A DNA stretch of 7,184 nt. Source: JBBDIO01 sp040880365. Its GTDB lineage: Bacteria; Chloroflexota; Anaerolineae; Caldilineales; Caldilineaceae. Shown piece after piece: positions 1 through 4,142 of the stretch (positions are counted from its first letter, which is position 1; each line of letters opens with the position of its first letter). Under the pieces are notes generated by a model. The model was not told the DNA's origin and made no database searches. It saw nothing but the letters and a program-made list of their open reading frames with translations. The stretch lies in assembly GCA_040880365.1 (NCBI GenBank), contig JBBDIO010000062.1:1-7184 (forward strand), given 5' to 3'. A program made the translations under genes and the position numbers.

Positions 1-1
1 C

Positions 2-730
2 GAAGTGTACGCACGCCATGTGATTCTCGCCATGCCCCGGCGCAGCCTGGAACTGCTGGGCAATGCCAGCCCGCTGTTGGCCGATCCCACCGTGCAAAAT
101 CTGCTGGGCAGTGTGACCGCGCATCCCCTGTTCAAGATGTTCCTCTGCTATCGTTATCCCTGGTGGAAAAGCGCAGGGGTGGATGCGGGATGCTCGATAA
201 CAGACATGCCCCTGCGCCAGGTCTATTATTTTGGGGCAGAGCCGAAAGGTCCTGTCGCCTATAATGAAGAACTGCGCGATTCGCTGGTGATGGGCAGCTA
301 TGACGATGGGCCGTTTGTGGGCTTTTGGACGGGATTGGCCGATTGCGCGCCGCGCCCCCTGCGGGGCATGCCCAATGGACAGCGCTGGGACTATTTCTGC
401 GCCACGCCCACCATGATCGCCCAGGCCCAACGCCAGTTGAAGCTGGTCCATCAGCTGGAATACATTCCCGAACCCTATGCCGCGGCGTTTGTGGATTGGA
501 GTGTAGATCCGTTTGGCGGGGGTTGGCATTCGTGGAACATTCATATAAAGGCGTGGGAAGCGCAGGCCGCACTGCGCAAGCCGCGCCCCCACTGGAATGT
601 GTACATCTGTGGCGAAGCCTATTCGAGTCACCAGGGATGGGTCGAGGGTGCGCTGGAAACCGCAGAAGATATTCTGCAACACGAATTCGAACTTGCACCC
701 CCGTTCGGCGAGGCGCAGGGTACTGTGTAA
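2..730 (+). CDS. FAD-dependent amine oxidase (flavin monoamine oxidase family), C-terminal part
   Basis: The frame is open from base 2, so the gene starts upstream of the window and no start codon should be assigned; a GTG at base 5 is only an internal valine. About 242 residues are visible, roughly the second half of a family member (usually 430-550 residues). Seen: VILAMPRRSLELL near the start, the usual strand-helix element of the substrate/FAD domain; PWW at residues 52-54 (counted from the GTG); DWSVDPFGGGWHSW at 164-177; and the C-terminal FAD-binding signature GEAYSSHQGWVEGALETAED at 203-222. Family members oxidise amines or amino acids with FAD and O2, giving an aldehyde or keto acid, ammonia and H2O2. 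The N-terminal dinucleotide-binding GxGxxG motif lies outside the window. The true substrate cannot be told. Other FAD oxidoreductases of the same fold, such as a desaturase-like enzyme, are less likely because of the GEAYS..GWVEGA motif. The next gene follows after 55 bases. Confidence 0.85.
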   Translation, partial: EVYARHVILAMPRRSLELLGNASPLLADPTVQNLLGSVTAHPLFKMFLCYRYPWWKSAGVDAGCSITDMPLRQVYYFGAEPKGPVAYNEELRDSLVMGSYDDGPFVGFWTGLADCAPRPLRGMPNGQRWDYFCATPTMIAQAQRQLKLVHQLEYIPEPYAAAFVDWSVDPFGGGWHSWNIHIKAWEAQAALRKPRPHWNVYICGEAYSSHQGWVEGALETAEDILQHEFELAPPFGEAQGTV

Positions 731-769
731 CCAGACAGACCAGACACGCAGAACACACAATCTATCAAT

Positions 770-774
770 GGAGG
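770..774 (+). promoter_or_regulatory. Ribosome binding site (GGAGG) for the small membrane protein
   Basis: GGAGG lies 11 bases before the ATG at 786. It supports that ATG over the upstream in-frame start at 597, which would sit inside the amine oxidase gene. Another in-frame ATG at 768 overlaps this site and so cannot use it. Confidence 0.6.
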
Positions 775-785
775 ATAGTAAGACT

Positions 786-1076
786 ATGTTTCGCTTTTTG
801 TGCAGTGCCCTACTCTGGGCCGTGCTGCTGCCCCCGTTTTTACGCTGGGGACGCGCCCAGGCCGAATTTCAGATTGATAAAATGCAGCACGCCGTGTTTA
901 ACTCACCGGGCAGTGAAGCGCCCGTGCCGCCGCCCGTGGCAATCACCGGCATCACCCTGCTTTCCATCCACAATCTGGTGAGCCGCTGGATTGGCGTGCG
1001 CGGCCCCAAGTGGGTGCTCAGCCTGCTACTAGGCAGTCTGGCGGGCATGGCCATTTATTTCAACAAGCGCAAATAG
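786..1076 (+). CDS. Small membrane protein of unknown function, 96 residues
   Basis: I do not recognise a family. The start at 786 is chosen for the GGAGG before it; upstream in-frame codons overlap the amine oxidase gene and give non-membrane, unlikely sequence. Seen: a hydrophobic N-terminus (residues 1-19, MFRFLCSALLWAVLLPPFL) that is followed by basic residues and could be a membrane anchor or uncleaved signal; a polar middle with an EAPVPPP stretch at 44-50; a weakly hydrophobic part at 51-65; and a clear C-terminal membrane helix at about 75-92, ending in the basic tail NKRK. Two, perhaps three, membrane segments are predicted. The gene sits 55 bases after the amine oxidase and 22 before the DUF3891 gene, so it may be in one transcript with them. 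The role is unknown; a lipoprotein is unlikely, because Cys6 lies too early within the hydrophobic stretch for a typical lipobox. Confidence 0.6.
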   Translation: MFRFLCSALLWAVLLPPFLRWGRAQAEFQIDKMQHAVFNSPGSEAPVPPPVAITGITLLSIHNLVSRWIGVRGPKWVLSLLLGSLAGMAIYFNKRK

Positions 1077-1084
1077 GGCCACAT

Positions 1085-1090
1085 AAGGGG
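1085..1090 (+). promoter_or_regulatory. Ribosome binding site (AAGGGG) for the DUF3891 gene
   Basis: A purine-rich AAGGGG sits 8 bases before the GTG at 1099 and supports this rare-type start; no ATG is found near it in the frame. Confidence 0.5.
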
Positions 1091-1098
1091 AAAACGCC

Positions 1099-1923
1099 GT
1101 GATCGTACGCGAGCTTTCCAACGGGCGGCTGTTGTGCATCCGCCAGACGACCCATGCGCTGGTTTCCCAGACATTCTGCCGCCACTGGGGTAATAATCAC
1201 GGGGGCAATCACGAGGGCAATGTCACTTTTGCCCGCCCCAGGCCGTTGGATGTGGTGTTGATGGCAATTGGTCAGCATGACAATGGCTGGACAGAATGGG
1301 AGGCCGCGCCCGAAGTGCGCGCCGATGGCTATCCTATGGATTTTCTGGCGGGTCCCAGTGTGCCGGTGAAGCTGGCGCTCTGGCAGCGCGGCATAGATCG
1401 CGCCTCTGCCCAGCACCCCTATGCCGGGCTGCTCATCGGCGAACACGCGGCCGCGCTCTACGCCAACGACCTGCCGCGCCTGACCGGCTCTGACAAGACC
1501 CAGGTGGAAGCATTTTTGGCAGCGCAGACCGCACGCGTGGAACAGGTGCGCCGAGACTTTGCCGCCTCGCCCAGTTGGGAAAAGGCGCTGGAACCGGCCC
1601 GTCTGCGCGCCAACATGCGGCTGCTGCAATTTGGCGACGCCATCAGTCTGCGGCTGTGTGTGCCCTGGGCCGAAGACGGTGTGATGGAAAATTGCCCGGT
1701 TGATGGTGCAGAGGAATATACAGCGCTGCGTGTGCGCACTCATAAAGGGGTGGTCACGTTCGATCCCTGGCCGTTTGGCGTAGATAGTTTTGCGGTAGAG
1801 GTGCACGGCTATGTGCTGACGCGGTGCACCTTTGCCGATCACGATGACTATCGCGCCGCGCTCGCCGCCGCGCCCGTGGAACATCTCCAGTGGAATGTGG
1901 TGCGCACAGGCGGATCTGACTAA
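1099..1923 (+). CDS. DUF3891 family protein
   Basis: A 274-residue soluble protein starting at GTG. The pattern fits the DUF3891 family as I know it: an N-terminal histidine helix (H19), HW at 29-30, the hallmark AIGQHDNGWTEWEAAP at 56-71 with H60/D61 and W64, an aromatic and histidine-bearing middle (W95, H106, H116) with HPYAGLLIGEH at 106-116, and LLQFGDAISLRLC at 175-187 near the usual 'LQ-x-x-D-x-x-SL' element. The spaced histidines and the HD pair resemble an all-helical metal-dependent phosphohydrolase layout, but this is my inference; no biochemical role for the family is known to me. No signal peptide or membrane helix is seen. Residues 31-41 carry a G/N/H-rich insertion made by a 12-base tandem duplication. 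The gene lies 22 bases after the membrane protein gene and 36 bases before the dehydrogenase remnant. Confidence 0.8.
   Translation: MIVRELSNGRLLCIRQTTHALVSQTFCRHWGNNHGGNHEGNVTFARPRPLDVVLMAIGQHDNGWTEWEAAPEVRADGYPMDFLAGPSVPVKLALWQRGIDRASAQHPYAGLLIGEHAAALYANDLPRLTGSDKTQVEAFLAAQTARVEQVRRDFAASPSWEKALEPARLRANMRLLQFGDAISLRLCVPWAEDGVMENCPVDGAEEYTALRVRTHKGVVTFDPWPFGVDSFAVEVHGYVLTRCTFADHDDYRAALAAAPVEHLQWNVVRTGGSD
1189..1212 (+). repeat. 12-base imperfect tandem repeat inside the DUF3891 gene
   Basis: Two 12-base units, GGTAATAATCAC and GGGGGCAATCAC, are followed by a partial third unit (GAGGGCAAT, 1213-1221). They encode GNNH, GGNH and EGN. The period keeps the reading frame. It adds a flexible, histidine-bearing loop directly after the conserved HW pair. 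Confidence 0.7.
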
Positions 1924-1959
1924 ATCACCGCAGGTTCAGGTGTAGGCAGGATTAGGGGT

Positions 1960-2190
1960 ATGTACGAATTTTACGCTTCACCAACCACAATGGAAGCTGC
2001 GCTGGAACTGAAGGCCCGCCACGGCGCGGGGGCGCGCATCATTGCCGGCGGCACCGACCTGTTGATCGAGCTGGATCGGGGGTTGCGCACCACCGATGCG
2101 GTCGCACCCGTCATTGTGCGCGCGCCTGCCGCCGAAGCTCGCGACGAAGTTATCGACGCAGCGACCCGCAAATTCTCAGAAAAGATATAA
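1960..2190 (+). pseudogene. Remnant of a xanthine/CO dehydrogenase FAD-binding (medium) subunit
   Basis: A 76-residue open frame from ATG, preceded by GCAGG nine bases upstream (1946-1950). Residues 1-43 match the start of the molybdopterin dehydrogenase FAD-binding domain (PF00941 type): MYEFYASPTTMEAALELKA, then AGGTDLLIEL, where AGGTDLL is the FAD pyrophosphate loop. Full subunits have about 270-300 residues and continue with a LIDI..IPGL-like segment. Here the match ends abruptly after RGLR, and the remaining 33 residues (from TTDAVAPVIV to FSEKI) are not recognisable as part of that domain. The other two plus frames after the break do not continue it either. The tail has codon use like real genes, so the frame looks like two gene ends joined by a deletion. 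The iron-sulfur and molybdopterin subunits normally found nearby are absent. It could be translated but should not bind FAD productively. The stop is 5 bases before the acyltransferase start. Confidence 0.7.
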
Positions 2191-2195
2191 CCGCC

Positions 2196-2834
2196 ATGAC
2201 GCCCGCATATCTCAGGCCCGGGCTGTTTGCGCCGCTGTGGCGCGCCATTCTGCGCCTGTTGGGTTGGCGCATTCAGCTCAATCTGCCTGCCGAATCCAAA
2301 TATGTAGTCGTCGTAGCGCCCCATACCTCCAATTGGGATTTCATCATCGGGATTTTGAGCGCGTGGGCGATTGGGCTGCCCAATCCGCGCTGGGTGGGCA
2401 AAGATTCGCTCTTTCGGCCCCCGCTGGGCTGGATCATGTACCGTATTGGTGGTGTTCCGGTAGACCGCAGACGCAGCCAGAATTTTGTAGAACAGGTCGC
2501 GGGGCGTTTTGCCGATGAAGAAGTCTTTCTGCTGGCGCTCGCGCCCGAAGGCACGCGCCGCCGTACCGACTATTGGCGCACGGGCTTCTACTACATTGCC
2601 CAGGCCGCGGGCGTGCCCATTGTATTGGCCTATCTGGACTTTGCCAACAAAGTCGCAGGCACCGGCCCGGTATTGCACCCCACGGGCGACATCCACGCCG
2701 ATTTTGTCACGATTCGCGCCTTCTATAGTACGATTCAAGGCCGACACCCGGAATTGCAGGGCGAAATTCGCCCACGCATGAACCCCGCCCCCCCTGCGCC
2801 GGATGCAGAGGCGCAGGCGACGGATGACCAGTAA
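2196..2834 (+). CDS. PlsC-like 1-acyl-glycerol-3-phosphate acyltransferase family protein
   Basis: A 212-residue protein with the blocks of glycerolipid acyltransferases: motif I H43-T-S-N-W-D48 (HxxxxD catalytic pair) in APHTSNWDF; a motif II-like basic/aromatic stretch with GKDSLF at 68-73; GGVPVDR at 85-91; motif III PEGTR at 117-121 (binds the phosphate of the acceptor); and motif IV VPIVLAYLDF at 140-149. These enzymes transfer an acyl group from acyl-CoA or acyl-ACP to a lysophospholipid or similar acceptor at the inner face of the membrane. The N-terminal part is amphipathic (LWRAILRLLGW), suggesting membrane association. The Trp in HTSNWD is typical of a branch of short family members whose substrate is often uncertain, so lysophosphatidate is not assured. 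No strong Shine-Dalgarno is seen. The gene starts 5 bases after the dehydrogenase remnant, so translational coupling is possible. The last codons, including the TAA stop, lie in a tandem repeat, so the poorly conserved C-terminus (PAPPAPDAEAQ) may vary. Confidence 0.85.
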   Translation: MTPAYLRPGLFAPLWRAILRLLGWRIQLNLPAESKYVVVVAPHTSNWDFIIGILSAWAIGLPNPRWVGKDSLFRPPLGWIMYRIGGVPVDRRRSQNFVEQVAGRFADEEVFLLALAPEGTRRRTDYWRTGFYYIAQAAGVPIVLAYLDFANKVAGTGPVLHPTGDIHADFVTIRAFYSTIQGRHPELQGEIRPRMNPAPPAPDAEAQATDDQ

Positions 2835-2860
2835 CCACTGACCAGTAACCACTGACCAGT
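2825..2860 (+). repeat. 14-base tandem repeat built of alternating heptamers
   Basis: The unit TGACCAGTAACCAC occurs twice perfectly (2825-2838, 2839-2852), followed by TGACCAGT (2853-2860). Each unit is two related heptamers, TGACCAG and TAACCAC. This resembles the short tandemly repeated repetitive (STRR) heptamers known from cyanobacteria, and similar intergenic strings I associate with Chloroflexota. The first TAACCAC supplies the acyltransferase stop codon. Confidence 0.85.
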
Positions 2861-2935
2861 AGACAAACACTGGACATTGAAGACTGGTTTTCGCGGGCGG
2901 GTATCGGCAAGCAAATCACTCAATCGCAAATCTAG

Positions 2936-2942
2936 AGAAGGA
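2936..2942 (+). promoter_or_regulatory. Ribosome binding site (AGAAGGA) for the VOC gene
   Basis: AGAAGGA ends 10 bases before the ATG at 2953 and supports this start over internal methionines. Confidence 0.5.
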
Positions 2943-2952
2943 TTCTATACCC

Positions 2953-3429
2953 ATGAGTCAGGAACAACAGACCGACAGCCGCATCGATCTGGGGCCAATT
3001 GTCCAGGTGGGCATTGTGGTGCGCGACGCCAAGAAAGCATTGGAAGCCTGGACCAGCCGCTTTGTTTTTGATGAACCCCAGATCATCGATTGGCCGGTGG
3101 AAGGCACAGACCTGGCCAAGACCGCAACCTATCGGGGTCGTTATGGCGAATTTCGTATGCGCCTGGGCTTCATCCATTCGGGGCCGGTGCAGATCGAATT
3201 TATCCAGCCGCTGGAAGGCAATAACATCTACGCCGAGCACCTGGAAAAGCATGGCGAAGGGATTCATCATCTGCTCTTCGAAGTAGATGACCCCAAGGCC
3301 GTCTCCGACCAATTGGGCGCGCCCATCATGCAGAGCGGCGGCTCCACGCTCAAAGAAGGCGCGATCTGGGCCTATCTGGATACGCAGGACGTGTTGAGCG
3401 CCATTGTGGAACTGCGCACCAAGGTCTAG
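2953..3429 (+). CDS. VOC (glyoxalase-fold) family protein, methylmalonyl-CoA epimerase-like
   Basis: A 158-residue protein, close to the length of single-chain VOC enzymes with two beta-alpha-beta-beta-beta modules. Seen: IVQVGIVVRDAKKALEAW at 16-33, the first module opening; VQIEFIQPLEG at 79-89; HGEGIHHLLFEVDD at 100-113, closely like the epimerase signature GxGxHHxxFxVDD; and a final AIVELRTK at 150-157, where Glu153 corresponds to the C-terminal metal ligand. In methylmalonyl-CoA epimerases the first metal ligand is the histidine of a 'DHIGIAV'-like strand; here that place holds Gln18. The other expected ligands (the His pair at 105-106 and Glu153) are kept. This fits a Glyoxalase_4-type protein that may bind a different metal or substrate, so the epimerase label is a resemblance only. 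The gene stands 118 bases after the acyltransferase and probably has its own promoter, though I could not identify one convincingly. It converges on the minus-strand gene ending at 3544. Confidence 0.8.
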   Translation: MSQEQQTDSRIDLGPIVQVGIVVRDAKKALEAWTSRFVFDEPQIIDWPVEGTDLAKTATYRGRYGEFRMRLGFIHSGPVQIEFIQPLEGNNIYAEHLEKHGEGIHHLLFEVDDPKAVSDQLGAPIMQSGGSTLKEGAIWAYLDTQDVLSAIVELRTKV

Positions 3430-3543
3430 CGGGGCAAAATCGGGGAAACGTCGGGTACGTTGTAGCAGCATAATCAGGATCGGGGCAGGGAGCATCGCGC
3501 CCGCGCCGTTACGGTGGGCATTGAGCGCGCAACTCAGCGGCAC
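3430..3543. other. Short convergent intergenic region
   Basis: 114 bases between two converging stop codons. A bidirectional terminator would be expected here, but I see only a 5-bp stem (AACGT/ACGTT at 3447-3461) with no T-run after it on either strand, and a short palindrome CCGTTACGG. No gene-like reading frame is supported. Confidence 0.4.
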
Positions 3544-3897
3544 TTACGCGGGTGGATCATCTTCGGGCGGATGATCTGCGGGCAGATCATGTTGCGGGCG
3601 CACGTCTTCGGCAATCGCCCCCCGATCCAGCCGGGTCTGGACCAGAGTGACCAATTCTGCCATTTCCGAAAACGTGGCTTCCCAGCCTGCGGTTTCGCCC
3701 GGATCACTCACCACCCCATAATGCTCGCCATCTTCATTGACAAACGCACGGATGACCAGGGTGACGCGCCGCCGCCGCCGCCGCGCCTGGGCGAGGGTCT
3801 GGGTGCAGACTTGTTCTGTTCCTGGCATGGTCTGCGGCGATCGGGATGCGCTGGGGTCGCATCCTGCGTTAGATGGTTGGGGGGTGGCGTCTGGCAT
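3544..3897 (-). CDS. Small protein of unknown family with Arg run and acidic/His/Pro tail
   Basis: I do not recognise the family. From ATG at 3897 it has 117 residues. A longer reading from TTG at 4035 would add 46 residues across a 16-base repeat that does not fit a frame, so it is rejected. A shorter start at 3828 (residue 24) is equally possible, as neither has a clear Shine-Dalgarno. Layout: a low-complexity Pro/Ser N-terminus (1-30); six arginines (39-44) from a GCC trinucleotide run; a core VTLVIRAFVNEDGEHYGVVS at 45-64, then a segment ending in AELVTLVQTRL at 80-90, with strand-strand-helix character; and a tail of PQHDL, PADHP, PEDDP units (101-115). The core looks like a folded mini-domain of about 50 residues. 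The gene lies downstream of the large regulator on the same strand, 245 bases after its stop. Coding status is supported by the 15-base, frame-keeping tail repeat. Confidence 0.55.
   Translation of the reverse strand: MPDATPQPSNAGCDPSASRSPQTMPGTEQVCTQTLAQARRRRRRVTLVIRAFVNEDGEHYGVVSDPGETAGWEATFSEMAELVTLVQTRLDRGAIAEDVRPQHDLPADHPPEDDPPA
3553..3597 (-). repeat. 15-base imperfect tandem repeat in the tail of the unknown gene
   Basis: Three 15-base units (3583-3597, 3568-3582, 3553-3567), read on the minus strand, encode PQHDL, PADHP and PEDDP. The period of 15 keeps the frame and creates an acidic, Pro/His-rich C-terminus. Confidence 0.7.
3768..3782 (+). repeat. GCC trinucleotide run
   Basis: Five GCC units, read on the minus strand as part of a run of six arginine codons (five CGG and one CGC). 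It is a likely slippage site and could vary in length between strains without breaking the frame. Confidence 0.75.
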
Positions 3898-3950
3898 GGG
3901 ATCTATATCCACTTTTGGCGGCCGCAGGCGTGAACTTCCCCCTGTGGGCC

Positions 3951-3982
3951 GGACGATACGCGACCAGGACGATACGCGACAA
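3951..3982. repeat. 16-base tandem direct repeat upstream of the unknown gene
   Basis: GGACGATACGCGACCA (3951-3966) and GGACGATACGCGACAA (3967-3982) match at 15 of 16 bases. They lie 54-85 bases upstream of the ATG at 3897 on the minus strand, a place for an operator or activator site. On the minus strand TTGTCG from one copy and TATCGT from the other are 18 bases apart, a weak match to -35/-10 boxes (4 of 6 each). The promoter role is inference; the repeat is seen directly. Confidence 0.7.
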
Positions 3983-4022
3983 GCTTTGTTAGGCGTGAGA
4001 GGCAGAATTTTCACAGTGTAAC

Positions 4023-4045
4023 CATTGCGCCGCAAGCATTGCGCC
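4023..4045. repeat. Spaced direct repeat CATTGCGCC with overlapping small palindrome
   Basis: CATTGCGCC occurs at 4023-4031 and 4037-4045. Between and over them CGCAA-GCA-TTGCG (4031-4043) and TTGCG-C-CGCAA (4025-4035) are inverted repeats. They could form alternative small hairpins or a protein-binding site. Confidence 0.5.
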
Positions 4046-4077
4046 CCACTTCACGCTGGCCGAGAGCGTATCCCACG

Positions 4078-4106
4078 CGTGTCAACACGGGGTCAACACG
4101 GGTGTT
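4078..4106. repeat. 11-base tandem repeat framed by inverted repeats, operator-like
   Basis: GTCAACACGGG is repeated perfectly in tandem (4081-4091, 4092-4102). The left copy forms CGTGT-CA-ACACG (4078-4089) and the right copy forms AACAC-GG-GTGTT (4095-4106), each a 5-bp inverted repeat with a 2-base centre. Two adjacent dyads about one and a half helical turns apart look like tandem sites for a dimeric repressor or activator. They lie 37 bases past the regulator stop and about 180 bases upstream of the next minus-strand gene. Confidence 0.55.
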
Positions 4107-4142
4107 AAGAGAGGAAAGTCGGGGGTTGAAAATGGTAAAAAA

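Larger units (their letters stand above)
3898..4142. other. Repeat-rich intergenic region between the regulator and the unknown gene
   Basis: 245 bases on the minus-strand path from the regulator stop to the ATG at 3897. It holds the repeat groups at 3951-3982, 4023-4045 and 4078-4106. No convincing terminator with a T-run after a stem is seen. Open frames crossing it are poor in coding signs and its repeat periods (16 and 11) would break any frame. Confidence 0.55.

Noticed and set aside
1060..1884. Long minus-strand open frame of 274 residues
   Set aside because: Antisense to the DUF3891 gene, which has family motifs and a ribosome binding site; the antisense product shows no recognisable domain and results from GC-rich codon bias.
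1971..2870. Minus-strand open frame of 299 residues
   Set aside because: Antisense to the dehydrogenase remnant and the acyltransferase with its HxxxxD and PEGTR motifs; the start lies in the tandem repeat.
2856..2873. Inverted repeat CCAGT/ACTGG after the acyltransferase
   Set aside because: A 5-bp stem with no T-run; it follows from the tandem repeat sequence and is not a credible terminator.
3447..3461. Possible terminator hairpin AACGT-CGGGT-ACGTT
   Set aside because: Only a 5-bp stem and no T-run on either strand.
2932..3543. Minus-strand open frame of 203 residues over the VOC gene
   Set aside because: Shadow of the VOC gene, which carries clear family motifs; the extension into the convergent gap is not gene-like.
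2825..3982. CRISPR-like array from the several direct repeats
   Set aside because: Repeats are 14-16 bases, adjacent without spacers, in two copies, and no cas gene is present.
3898..4035. Upstream TTG start adding 46 residues to the small unknown gene
   Set aside because: The added part crosses a 16-base tandem repeat, has no ribosome binding site and lacks coding character; non-coding is more likely.
4062..4085. TTGACA (-35 consensus) on the minus strand at 4085-4080
   Set aside because: No -10-like hexamer is found 16-18 bases downstream (the sequence there is CGGCCA-like), so it is more simply part of the repeat.
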